This document shows, in pieces, positions 25,944-34,149 of a DNA stretch of 64,000 nucleotides. How positions within the stretch are numbered: the first letter of the stretch is position 1; each line of letters starts with the position of its first letter. The notes under the pieces were generated by a model. That model had not been told where the DNA came from. It saw nothing but the letters and a program-made list of their open reading frames with translations, and did no database searches. A program made the translations under genes and the position numbers. The stretch is from Streptomyces rubiginosohelvolus (GTDB lineage Bacteria > Actinomycetota > Actinomycetes > Streptomycetales > Streptomycetaceae): NCBI RefSeq assembly GCF_014649875.1, contig NZ_BMTW01000020.1:59077-123076 (forward strand), written 5' to 3'.

Positions 25944-27413
25944 TTACTTGTTGCGGCCGCGCTTCTCGCGGACCCGGACGGAGATGTGGATCGGGGTGCC
26001 CTCGAATCCGAACTCCTCACGCAGCCGGCGCTCGACGAAGCGGCGGTAGCCGTGCTCCAGGAAGCCGGAGGCGAAGAGCACGAAGCGCGGGGGCTTGGTG
26101 CCAGCCTGGGTGCCGAAGAGGATGCGCGGCTGCTTGCCGCCGCGGATCGGGTGCGGGTTGGAGGCGACGATCTCACCGAGGAAGGCGTTGAGCCGGCCGG
26201 TGGGGACGCGGGTCTCCCAGCCCTCCAGCGCGGTCTCGATGGCCGGGACCAGCTTCTCCATGTGGCGGCCGGTGACGGCGGAGACGTTGACGCGCGGGGC
26301 CCAGGCGATCTGCGCGAGCTCCGTCTCGATCTCGCGCTCCAGGTAGTAGCGGCGCTCCTCGTCGAGGGTGTCCCACTTGTTGAAGGCGATGACGATGGCG
26401 CGTCCGGCCTCCACGGCCATGGTGATGATGCGCTGGTCCTGGACGCTGATGGACTCGCTGGAGTCGATCAGGACGACGGCGACCTCGGCCTTCTCGACGG
26501 CGGCGGCCGTCCGCAGCGAGGCGTAGTAGTCCGCGCCTTCCTGGAGGTGGACGCGGCGGCGGATACCGGCCGTGTCGATGAACTTCCAGGTGATGCCGCC
26601 GAGGTTGATCAGCTCGTCGACCGGGTCGCGGGTGGTGCCCGCCAGCTCGTTGACGACGACCCGGTCCTCGCCCGCGACCTTGTTCAGCAGGGAGGACTTG
26701 CCGACGTTCGGGCGGCCGATCAGGGCGATCCGGCGGGGCCCGCCGAGCGCGGTGCCGAACTTCTGGGCCGGGGCGTCCGGCAGGGCCTCCAGGACCGCGT
26801 CGAGCATGTCGCCGGTGCCGCGGCCGTGCAGCGAGGAGACCGGGTAGGGCTCACCGAGACCGAGGGACCACAGGGCGGTGGCGTCGGCCTCGCCGCTCTG
26901 GCCGTCGACCTTGTTGGCGCAGAGGACGACGGGCTTGCCGGCCCGGCGCAGCAGCTTGACGACGGCCTCGTCGGTGTCGGTGGCGCCGACGGTGGAGTCG
27001 ACGACGAAGACGACCGCGTCGGCCGTCTCGATGGCGTACTCGGCCTGGGCGGCGACGGAGGCGTCGAGGCCCAGCACGTCCTGCTCCCAGCCGCCGGTGT
27101 CGACGACCTTGAAGCGGCGGCCGGCCCATTCGGCCTCGTAGCTGACGCGGTCGCGGGTGACGCCGGGCTTGTCCTGCACGACGGCCTCGCGGCGGCCGAT
27201 GATCCGGTTCACCAGGGTCGACTTGCCGACATTGGGGCGGCCGACGACGGCGAGCACGGGGAGCGGGCCGTGACCGGCCTCGCCGAGGGCGCCCTCGACC
27301 TCCTCGGGGTCGAAGCCCTCCTGCGCGGCGAGCTCCATGAACTCCGCGTACTCGGCATCGCCAAGTTCTCCGTGCTCGTGGCCCGAGCCCTCGGAGTGAA
27401 TCTGGTCGTTCAT
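25944..27413 (-). CDS. der: Ribosome biogenesis GTPase Der (EngA)
   Basis: The 489-residue protein has two GTPase domains in tandem, with GRPNVGKS at residues 58-65 and 233-240. Each is followed by its G2/G3/G4 motifs (VDTGG and NKVD in the first; IDTAG and NKWD in the second). A C-terminal KH-like domain ends in a basic tail. Der acts in maturation of the 50S subunit and is essential in most bacteria. The ATG at 27413 has GAGGA nine bases upstream and gives an acidic head of about 50 residues. The plsC-like and cmk genes lie upstream on the same strand. Confidence 0.96.
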   Translation of the reverse strand: MNDQIHSEGSGHEHGELGDAEYAEFMELAAQEGFDPEEVEGALGEAGHGPLPVLAVVGRPNVGKSTLVNRIIGRREAVVQDKPGVTRDRVSYEAEWAGRRFKVVDTGGWEQDVLGLDASVAAQAEYAIETADAVVFVVDSTVGATDTDEAVVKLLRRAGKPVVLCANKVDGQSGEADATALWSLGLGEPYPVSSLHGRGTGDMLDAVLEALPDAPAQKFGTALGGPRRIALIGRPNVGKSSLLNKVAGEDRVVVNELAGTTRDPVDELINLGGITWKFIDTAGIRRRVHLQEGADYYASLRTAAAVEKAEVAVVLIDSSESISVQDQRIITMAVEAGRAIVIAFNKWDTLDEERRYYLEREIETELAQIAWAPRVNVSAVTGRHMEKLVPAIETALEGWETRVPTGRLNAFLGEIVASNPHPIRGGKQPRILFGTQAGTKPPRFVLFASGFLEHGYRRFVERRLREEFGFEGTPIHISVRVREKRGRNK

Positions 27414-27491
27414 GAAGTCCGTTCCTCTTTGCATCATCATCGATGGACCACGATCAGCGCGGTCCACTACTCAAGTCAGGTCAAGTCTCGC

Positions 27492-28148
27492 CTATCGCCC
27501 CGTGAGGCGCTTGGCGCTTTCCAGGTGGGCGGTCAGCTTCGCCTGGATCCGCAGGGTCGCCTCGTCCAGCGCCTTGCGCGTACGCCGCCCGTCGCCAGCG
27601 CTCGCGTCGAACGCGTCGCCGAAGACGACGTCGACCCGGCTGCGCAGCGGGGGCAGCCCCCGTATCAACCGTCCGCGGCGCTCCGTGCTTCCCAGGACCG
27701 CCACGGGGACGATCGGGGCCCCGCCCCGTACCGCGAAATAGGCGAGCCCGGCGCGGAGCGAGGCGAAGTCTCCTTCGCCCCGGGTGCCCTCCGGGAAGAT
27801 CCCGAGGGCGCCGCCGTCCGCCAGTACGCCGAGGGCGTGGCCGATCGCGGTGCGGTCGACGGTCGTACGGTCCACCTCGATCTGCCCGATTCCGTGCAGG
27901 AACGGGTCGAGGGGGCCGACGAACGCCTCCTTCTTGATCAGGAAGTGCACCGGCCGGGGTGCGGTACCCATCAGCATCGGCCCGTCGATGTTGTGGGAGT
28001 GGTTCACCGCCAGGATGACGGGTCCGGCGGCGGGCACGCGCCAGGCGCCGAGGACCCGGGGCTTCCACAGCCCGTACATCAGGCCGATGCCGATGGTGCG
28101 CCCGACGGCCGCTCCGCGCAGCGTGGGCGCGCCGGTGGCATCGCTCAC
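27492..28148 (-). CDS. 1-acyl-glycerol-3-phosphate acyltransferase-like (PlsC family)
   Basis: The 218-residue protein shows the acyltransferase motifs NHSHNID (catalytic His50 and Asp55) and FPEGTRG (117-123). It probably adds an acyl chain to lysophosphatidic acid at the inner membrane face, although related proteins use other acceptors. Its GTG at 28148 overlaps the cmk stop by four bases (GTGA), so the two are translationally coupled. In other actinobacteria the cmk-acyltransferase-der order is common, so this is core genome. Confidence 0.88.
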   Translation of the reverse strand: MSDATGAPTLRGAAVGRTIGIGLMYGLWKPRVLGAWRVPAAGPVILAVNHSHNIDGPMLMGTAPRPVHFLIKKEAFVGPLDPFLHGIGQIEVDRTTVDRTAIGHALGVLADGGALGIFPEGTRGEGDFASLRAGLAYFAVRGGAPIVPVAVLGSTERRGRLIRGLPPLRSRVDVVFGDAFDASAGDGRRTRKALDEATLRIQAKLTAHLESAKRLTGR

Positions 28149-28840
28149 GCGGCGACCCGCTTCCCCTCGACGAGGGTGACGACGCACTCGATGACCTGCT
28201 GGAGGGTCAGCTCGGTGGTGTCCACCTCGACGGCGTCGTCCGCCTTGGCGAGCGGGGAGGTCTTACGGCCGGAGTCGGCCGCGTCCCGCTTGATCAGGGC
28301 CTCACGCGTGGCGGTCAGGTCGGAGCCCTTGACCTCACCGCTGCGGCGGGCGGCACGGGCCTCCGGGGAGGCGGTGAGGAAGATCTTGAGGTCGGCGTCG
28401 GGCAGCACGGTGGTGCCGATGTCCCGGCCCTCGACGACGATGCCGCCGGTGGCGGCCGCGGCGATGGAGCGCTGGAGCGCGGTGATGAGCGTGCGCACCT
28501 CGGGGACCGCGCTGACGGCACTGACCTTGGAGGTGACCTCCTGGGTGCGGATCGGCCCGGAGGCGTCCTCGCCGTCGACGGTGATCGTCGGGGCGGCGGG
28601 GTCGGTGCCGGAGACGATCACGGGCTTGGCGGCGGCGGTGGCGATCTCCTCCGGGTTGCTCACGTCGATGCCGTTGGTCAGCATCCACCAGGTGATGGCC
28701 CGGTACTGCGCGCCCGTGTCCAGGTAGCTCAGGCCGAGCGCGGCGGCGACGGCCTTGGAGGTGCTCGACTTGCCGGTGCCCGAGGGCCCGTCGATGGCGA
28801 CGATCACGGAGGAGCGTGCGGTTTCCACGGTGGTGGACAC
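28145..28840 (-). CDS. cmk: (d)CMP kinase
   Basis: The 231-residue protein has the P-loop GPSGTGKSS (18-26) followed by LDTGAQYRA, the CMP-binding pattern (Asp and Arg), and VVEGRDIGTTVLPDA, which is conserved in cytidylate kinases. It phosphorylates CMP and dCMP in pyrimidine salvage and synthesis. The start is GTG at 28840. The gene is followed by coupled plsC-like and der genes and is preceded by prephenate dehydrogenase after 133 bp. Confidence 0.95.
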   Translation of the reverse strand: MSTTVETARSSVIVAIDGPSGTGKSSTSKAVAAALGLSYLDTGAQYRAITWWMLTNGIDVSNPEEIATAAAKPVIVSGTDPAAPTITVDGEDASGPIRTQEVTSKVSAVSAVPEVRTLITALQRSIAAAATGGIVVEGRDIGTTVLPDADLKIFLTASPEARAARRSGEVKGSDLTATREALIKRDAADSGRKTSPLAKADDAVEVDTTELTLQQVIECVVTLVEGKRVAA

Positions 28841-28973
28841 CTTCCTGGTACACGGGGTGGGGACGGACGGGCCAGGGAACGGCCTCGTACCAGGTTACCG
28901 AGTGCGGGGCGTGCCCTTGTACCCCGTACGGGGGAGGCGCCCGCCACCCTCGCACGGGCCGCGGGCGCCGGGC

Positions 28974-30059
28974 TCAGCCGCGGATCGACCAGCCCCGTTC
29001 CTGGAGGGCCGCGCCGAGGACCGGGGCGGCGCTGGGTTCGACCATGATCTGGACGAGGCCCGCCTGCTGGCCGGTGGCGTGCTCGATGCGGACGTCCTCG
29101 ATGTTGACCCCGGCCCGCCCGGCGTCGGCGAAGATCGCGGCCAGCTCGCCCGGCTTGTCGCCGATGAGGACGGCGACGGTCTCGTACGCGGTGGGGGCGG
29201 CGCCGTGCTTGCCGGGGACCCGGACGCGGCCGGCGTTGCCGCGCCGCAGGACGTCCTCGATGGCGTGGGTGCCCGCGCTCCGCCGGTCCGCGTCGGCGGA
29301 GCCGAGCCCGCGCAGCGCGGTCACGGTCTCCTCCAGGTCGGCGGCGACCCCGGCGAGCACGTCGGCGACCGGGCCGGGGTTGGCGGAGAGGATCTCCACC
29401 CACATCCGGGGGTCGGAGGCGGCGATCCGGGTGACGTCGCGGATGCCCTGGCCGCACAGGCGTACGGCGGTCTCGTCGGCCTCCTCCAGCCGGGCGGCGA
29501 CCATCGAGGAGATCAGCTGCGGGGTGTGCGAGACCAGGGCGACGGCCCGGTCGTGGGCGTCGGCGTCCATGACGACGGGGACGGCCCGGCATAGGGCGAC
29601 CAGCTCCAGCGCGAGGTTGAGCACCTCGGTGTCGGTCTCCCGGGTCGGGGTGAGGACCCAGGGGCGCCCCTCGAAGAGGTCGGCGGTGGCGGCCAGCGGA
29701 CCGGACCGCTCCTTGCCCGCCATCGGATGCGTACCGATGTACGGGGTGAGGTCGAGGCCGAGCGCCTCCAGCTCGCGGCGCGGGCCGCCCTTGACGCTGG
29801 CGACGTCCAGGTAGCCGCGGGCCACCCCGTCGCGCATGGCGGTGGCGAGGACGGCGGCGGTGTGCGCGGGCGGCACGGCGACGACGGCGAGGTCGACCGG
29901 GCCGTCGGGTGACTCCACGGTCCCGGCGCCGAGCGCCGCGGCGGTGCGGGCCGACTCGGGGTCGTGGTCGACGAGGTGCACCTGGATGCCGCGGCCGGCC
30001 AGTGCGAGGGCGGCGGAGGTGCCGACGAGCCCGGTTCCGATGACGAGGGCGGTTCTCAC
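28974..30059 (-). CDS. tyrA: Prephenate dehydrogenase with ACT domain
   Basis: The 361-residue protein begins with a Rossmann fold (VIGTGLVGTSAALAL). The prephenate dehydrogenase core follows, with GTHPMAGKERSG (the catalytic His region) and HTPQLISS. The C-terminal 75 residues look like an ACT domain (VLIGDKPGELAAIFADAGRAGVNIEDVR), which would give feedback control by tyrosine. It converts prephenate to 4-hydroxyphenylpyruvate. The GTG at 30059 overlaps the chorismate mutase stop by four bases, so the two successive steps of tyrosine synthesis are made together. Confidence 0.93.
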   Translation of the reverse strand: MRTALVIGTGLVGTSAALALAGRGIQVHLVDHDPESARTAAALGAGTVESPDGPVDLAVVAVPPAHTAAVLATAMRDGVARGYLDVASVKGGPRRELEALGLDLTPYIGTHPMAGKERSGPLAATADLFEGRPWVLTPTRETDTEVLNLALELVALCRAVPVVMDADAHDRAVALVSHTPQLISSMVAARLEEADETAVRLCGQGIRDVTRIAASDPRMWVEILSANPGPVADVLAGVAADLEETVTALRGLGSADADRRSAGTHAIEDVLRRGNAGRVRVPGKHGAAPTAYETVAVLIGDKPGELAAIFADAGRAGVNIEDVRIEHATGQQAGLVQIMVEPSAAPVLGAALQERGWSIRG

Positions 30060-30418
30060 TGGGCGATGTCCTTGCGCAGGGCGGCGGTGGCGCCGAGGTA
30101 GACGTGGCTGATCTCGGCGCGCGAGAGGTAGGTCTCGACATGCACGAGGATACGGACGACGCGGGGCATCGCCCCGTCGATGTCCAGCTCCTGGGCGCAG
30201 ATCAGGGGTACGTCGACGATCCCGAGGCCGCGCGCGGCGGCGGCCGGGAAGTCGCTGTGCAGGTCCGGGGTGGCGGTGAACCAGATGCTGATCAGGTCGT
30301 CGGCGACGAGCTCGTTGCGTTCCAGGACGGCCGTCAGCAGCTCGCCGACCCGCTCGTCCATGTGCCCGGCCTCGTCCCGCTCCAGCTGGACGGCGCCCCG
30401 GACCGCTCGTACCGCCAC
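30056..30418 (-). CDS. aroH: Chorismate mutase, AroH type
   Basis: At 120 residues it has the length of the trimeric AroH class, not the helical AroQ class. Conserved parts are AVRAVRGAVQLERDE at the start, VADDLISIWFTATPDL with the active-site Arg/Glu pattern, and RVVRILVHVET near the end. It converts chorismate to prephenate, supplying the coupled prephenate dehydrogenase. A GTG at 30418 is the likely start. Confidence 0.92.
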   Translation of the reverse strand: MAVRAVRGAVQLERDEAGHMDERVGELLTAVLERNELVADDLISIWFTATPDLHSDFPAAAARGLGIVDVPLICAQELDIDGAMPRVVRILVHVETYLSRAEISHVYLGATAALRKDIAQ

Positions 30419-30669
30419 GTCGCACTCCTCGTTCTTCGCTGCTCTTCGGTGCCCGGGCCCGGCGCCTTCCGGCGCGGCCCGCTGCTCCCCTCAGCCTAGA
30501 TCGGCCGCGCCGGACGTGATCACGGTGTTCCGTCCGTGAGACGGGCGGACCGCAGCCGTCGGAGCACCGTCCGCCACCCGGTCGGGGGCACGGCCCGCCC
30601 GGTTGCTTCGCCCGGGGGCCCGCCGCCGCCACGATGGCCCCCACCCACCGTCACCGAAGGAGAGCCCCG

Positions 30670-31095
30670 ATGAACGCACGGCGAAGGACGGTGCTGGCCG
30701 CGGGTGCGGCGGGCGCCGCCGCCCTGGCCACCGGCTGCGGATCCTCGGACGGGGACGGCGGCGACGACACGAGCCCGACGCCGAGCGCGCCGGGGGACGC
30801 CACGGGCGGGGCGGAGCTGGCCCGGACCGGGGACATCCCGGTCGGCGGCGGCACGATCTTCAAGGAGCAGAAGATCGTGGTGACGCAGCCGACGGAGGGC
30901 GACTTCAAGGCGTTCTCCGCCGTCTGCACCCATGCGAGCTGTCTCGTCTCGACGGTGAGCGACGGCACCATCAACTGCCCATGCCACGGAAGCAAGTTCA
31001 GCATCACGGACGCGGCGGTCGAGGCAGGCCCGGCGACCCGGCCGCTGCCCGCCGAGCAGATCAGTGTCTCGGGCGGGGCGATCCGCCTGGGCTGA
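30670..31095 (+). CDS. Rieske [2Fe-2S] lipoprotein/Tat-exported protein
   Basis: The 141-residue protein starts with a twin-arginine signal (RRRTVL) and a possible lipid-attachment Cys23. A Ser/Asp/Thr-rich linker follows, then a Rieske domain. The cluster ligands are Cys86 and His88 (CTHASC) and Cys103 and His106 (CPCHGS), with Cys91 and Cys105 as the structural disulfide. It would sit outside the membrane and transfer electrons; the partner is unknown because no cytochrome b gene is near. GGAGAG lies upstream of the ATG at 30670. Confidence 0.9.
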   Translation: MNARRRTVLAAGAAGAAALATGCGSSDGDGGDDTSPTPSAPGDATGGAELARTGDIPVGGGTIFKEQKIVVTQPTEGDFKAFSAVCTHASCLVSTVSDGTINCPCHGSKFSITDAAVEAGPATRPLPAEQISVSGGAIRLG

Positions 31096-31150
31096 GGGCG
31101 GACCCGAAATCCCGGGGCGCCGCGGCCCGCTCCCCCGTACGCTCGCGGCC

Positions 31151-31891
31151 ATGATCACCGCCACCGGCGAGGCACTCGTACGCGACCACACGGTCTACGC
31201 CTGCGTGATGGGTTCGCGCGCGTTCGGACTGGCCACGGAGGACAGCGACACGGACCGGCGCGGCGTGTTCCTCGCGCCCACGGAGCTGTTCTGGCGGTTC
31301 GAGAAGCCACCGACGCATGTCGACGGGCCCGCGCCGGAGCAGTTCTCCTGGGAGCTGGAGCGCTTCTGCGAGCTGGCGCTCCGGGCCAACCCGAACGTGC
31401 TGGAGTGCCTGCACTCCCCGCTGGTGGAGTCCGTGGACGGCACCGGGCGGGAGCTGCTGGCGCTGCGCGGGGCGTTCCTGTCGCGGCTCGCGCACGGCAC
31501 GTTCGTCCGGTACGCGCTGGGCCAGCGGCGAAAGCTGGAGGCCGACGTACGGGTGCACGGCGCGCCGCGCTGGAAGCACGCGATGCATCTGCTGCGGCTG
31601 CTGGCGAGCAGCCGGAACCTGCTGCGTACGGGCGAGCTGCGCATCGACGTCGGCGATGCCCGGGAGGAGCTGCTGGCGGTGAAGCGGGGCGAGGTGTCCT
31701 GGGCGGAGGTGGAGCGCCGGATGGACCGGCTCGGCGAGGAGAACGACGAGGCGGCGGCCCGGTCCCCGCTGCCGGCGGAGCCGGACCGGGCGGCCGTGGA
31801 GGACTTCCTCGTCCGGACCCGGCGGGCCTCGGCGCGCGCCGAGGCCCCCGATGGGCTCAGAGCGTCCGGGGACCGCCCGCCCCGGCCGTGA
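31151..31891 (+). CDS. DNA polymerase beta-superfamily nucleotidyltransferase (RlaP/YcgL-like)
   Basis: The 246-residue protein starts with a minimal nucleotidyltransferase motif: GSRAFGLATEDSDTDRRGVF, where Gly21-Ser22 and the Asp33-x-Asp35 pair would bind nucleotide and metal. The C-terminal helical region (HAMHLLRLLASSRNLLRTGEL) is as in the RlaP family, predicted to act in RNA repair. Substrate and partner are unknown, and no ligase gene is adjacent. The ATG at 31151 fits the start of the domain. Its last 35 bases overlap the end of the SRPBCC gene on the other strand. Confidence 0.8.
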   Translation: MITATGEALVRDHTVYACVMGSRAFGLATEDSDTDRRGVFLAPTELFWRFEKPPTHVDGPAPEQFSWELERFCELALRANPNVLECLHSPLVESVDGTGRELLALRGAFLSRLAHGTFVRYALGQRRKLEADVRVHGAPRWKHAMHLLRLLASSRNLLRTGELRIDVGDAREELLAVKRGEVSWAEVERRMDRLGEENDEAAARSPLPAEPDRAAVEDFLVRTRRASARAEAPDGLRASGDRPPRP

Positions 31892-32309
31892 GCTCGGCCA
31901 GCTTCTGGAACTCGCCCAGGTCGTAGTTGGCCAGCGTGGAGTCGAGGTTGGTCAGCGCCCCGAGGCGCTCGATGAAGCCCTGGGGGTCGTACTCGATCTG
32001 CAGGGCGACGCGGCTCGACGTGTCGTCGAGCCGGTGGAAGGTGACCACCCCCGCGTGGTGGACGCCTTCGACCGTCTTCCAGGCGATGCGGTCCTCGCGG
32101 ACCACTTCGGTGAGTTCGGCGACGAAGTTCTTGTCCGCGCCGGGCAGCGAGAGCTGCCAGGCGAAACGCCGCTCGTCGATCGGATCGACGCGCTGGACGT
32201 GGCTGAGGAACCGCGGCCACTGGGTGACGTCGCTCCACAGGGACCAGGTGACGGCCACCGGAGCCTTGATGTCGACGGTCTCGACGAGTGAGGAGGACAC
32301 GGATACCAC
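31857..32309 (-). CDS. SRPBCC (START-like) family protein
   Basis: A 150-residue protein with the SRPBCC helix-grip fold: VETVDIKAPVAVTWSLWSDVTQWPRFLSHV at the start, then alternating strands, and a long C-terminal helix. The family binds lipids or polyketide-like ligands, or acts as cyclase/aromatase; no specific substrate is visible. The start may be GTG at 32309 (AAGG five bases upstream) or GTG at 32300. The 3' end overlaps the convergent nucleotidyltransferase gene by 35 bp, which is unusual but consistent with both reading frames. Confidence 0.8.
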   Translation of the reverse strand: MVSVSSSLVETVDIKAPVAVTWSLWSDVTQWPRFLSHVQRVDPIDERRFAWQLSLPGADKNFVAELTEVVREDRIAWKTVEGVHHAGVVTFHRLDDTSSRVALQIEYDPQGFIERLGALTNLDSTLANYDLGEFQKLAELTAGAGGPRTL

Positions 32310-32362
32310 CAGGCCTTCGTACGGGAACGGGTTCCGCCCTCTCGTACCCCCTCCCCCGCCGG

Positions 32363-33388
32363 TCAGGCGTCCCAGAGTGCCGCCAGGGACAGCAGGTCGC
32401 TGCGGTACTCGATGCGCTCGGACCACTCCTTGGGCCAGGCCGCCGCGCCCAGGCGGGCCCCGGCCAGCGCGCCGGTCAGGCAGGCGATGGAGTCGGAGTC
32501 GCCCCGGGTGCAGGCGGCCCGGCGCAGGGCGGTGACGGGCTCCTCGGGGAAGAGCAGGAAGCAGTGCAGGGCGGTGGCGAGGGCCTCCTCGGCGATCCAG
32601 CCGTCGCCGGTCCGCTCGCACGGGTCGGTCTCCGGCGACGGGTCGCGCAGCGCGTCCCGGACGGTCTCCAGGGCCGCCAGGCACTCGTCCCAGCCGCGCT
32701 GGATGTACGCCTGCGGGGTGGCGTCGCCCGCGTGGTGCCAGAGGTTGCCGAGCCAGCGGGTGTGGTAGCGGCCCCGGTTCTCCAGGGCGTAGCTGCGCAA
32801 CTGGCCGATCAGCCCGAGGGGTTCGGCGCCCTGGGCGAGCAGGAACACCGCGCGGGCCAGCAGGTCGGAGGCGGCCAGGGCGGTGGGGTGGCCGTGGGTG
32901 AGGGCGGCCTGGAGCTGGGCGGCGCCGGCCCGCTGCTCCTCGCTGAGGCCGGGGACCAGGCCGACGGGGGCGACCCGCATGTTGGCGCCGCAGCCCTTGG
33001 AGTGCGTCTGGCTGGCCTCCTGCCAGATCCGGGTGTGTTCGAGCAGGCGGCAGGCGGTGAGGCAGGTGTTGCCGGGGGCGCGGTTGTTGTCCGGCGCGTG
33101 GTACCAGGCGATGAACTCGGCGCTGACCGGGCCCACCATCCGTTCGGGGGTGAGCAGTCCGCTGTCCATGGCGGTACGGATGCCCCGGCCCAGCGCGATC
33201 GTCATCTGGGTGTCGTCGGAGACGACGGCGGGATCCAGGAGGGGCATCTGCCGCCAGGGGCCGAATTTGGCGAGGATGGAGGGCACGTCGTTGAACTCGG
33301 TGGGGAAGCCGAGCGCGTCGCCGAGGGCGAGCCCGGTCAGGACGCCGGTCGCGGCCTGCTTGGTGAGGGGCGGGATGGCGAGAGTCAT
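32363..33388 (-). CDS. ADP-ribosylglycohydrolase family protein
   Basis: The 341-residue protein is all-helical. It has the metal-binding motifs of the DraG/ARH family: GLALGDALGFPTEF, SDDTQM (58-60 = Asp-Asp-Thr) and GDSDS (296-300). It may remove ADP-ribose from proteins or hydrolyse a related NAD-derived compound. Its ATG overlaps the NrtR-like gene stop by four bases, so it belongs to the NAD salvage operon. DraG-like genes are known members of NrtR regulons, which fits. Confidence 0.88.
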   Translation of the reverse strand: MTLAIPPLTKQAATGVLTGLALGDALGFPTEFNDVPSILAKFGPWRQMPLLDPAVVSDDTQMTIALGRGIRTAMDSGLLTPERMVGPVSAEFIAWYHAPDNNRAPGNTCLTACRLLEHTRIWQEASQTHSKGCGANMRVAPVGLVPGLSEEQRAGAAQLQAALTHGHPTALAASDLLARAVFLLAQGAEPLGLIGQLRSYALENRGRYHTRWLGNLWHHAGDATPQAYIQRGWDECLAALETVRDALRDPSPETDPCERTGDGWIAEEALATALHCFLLFPEEPVTALRRAACTRGDSDSIACLTGALAGARLGAAAWPKEWSERIEYRSDLLSLAALWDA

Positions 33389-34149
33389 CGGTCGTGTCCT
33401 TCCGTGGCGGAGGGGGAGGCGTCGGTGCGCGGCGGGCGCAGGAGCGGCGGGTGCAGGGCGGTGGCGTCGCCCGCCCGGTAGAGGGCGGCGGGTTTGCCCC
33501 GGCCGCCGGTGCGGCGCGGCGGGCCGTCGACCGGCTGGACGAAGCCCGGCGCGCTCAGCACCTTGCGCCGGAAGTTGGGGCGGTCCAGCTCGACGCCCCA
33601 GACGGTCTCGTAGACCTGCTGGAGCTCGCCGAGGGTGAACTCGGCGGGGCAGAACGCGGTGGCCAGGCAGCTGTATTCGAGCTTGGCGCCGATCCGGTCG
33701 CGGGCGTCGGTAAGGATTGTGTCGTGGTCGAAGGCGAGGGGCCCGGCCGCATCCGCGTCCCACCACCGGGCGCTCGCCGCGTCGCCGCCGCCGCGCGGTT
33801 CGGGGAGGTCCGGCAGGAGGGCGGCGTAGGCGACGGAGACGACCCGCATCCTCGGGTCGCGGTCCGGGTCGGTGTAGGTGCGCAGCTGTTCGAGGTGGAG
33901 GGCGCCGACCGTGTCCGGACCGAGGCCGGTCTCCTCGGCCAGTTCGCGGCGGGCGGCGTCGCCCGCGGACTCGCGGGGCAGCAGGAAGCCGCCGGGCAGC
34001 GCCCATCGGCCCCGGAAGGGCTCCTGGCCGCGTTCGACGAGCAGGACGTGCAGCCGGGCCTCGCGGACGGTGAAGACGGCGAGGTCGACGGTGACCGCGA
34101 ACGGGGCGTAGGCGTGCGGGTCGTAGCCCTCGGGGGCGGGGGTGGTCAT
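33385..34149 (-). CDS. nrtR: NrtR-type NUDIX transcriptional regulator of NAD metabolism
   Basis: The 254-residue protein has an N-terminal NUDIX domain with a complete Nudix box from Gly54 to Leu76 (RELAEETGL at its end). A C-terminal winged-helix part follows, seen in FTLGELQQVYETVWGVELDRPNFRRKV. This architecture defines the NrtR repressors, which sense ADP-ribose. An intact Nudix box means it may also be an active hydrolase. The C-terminal tail after about residue 205 is Arg/Pro-rich. It is coupled to the NadR-like gene upstream (ATGA). The likely operator is at 35894-35916. Confidence 0.88.
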   Translation of the reverse strand: MTTPAPEGYDPHAYAPFAVTVDLAVFTVREARLHVLLVERGQEPFRGRWALPGGFLLPRESAGDAARRELAEETGLGPDTVGALHLEQLRTYTDPDRDPRMRVVSVAYAALLPDLPEPRGGGDAASARWWDADAAGPLAFDHDTILTDARDRIGAKLEYSCLATAFCPAEFTLGELQQVYETVWGVELDRPNFRRKVLSAPGFVQPVDGPPRRTGGRGKPAALYRAGDATALHPPLLRPPRTDASPSATEGHDR

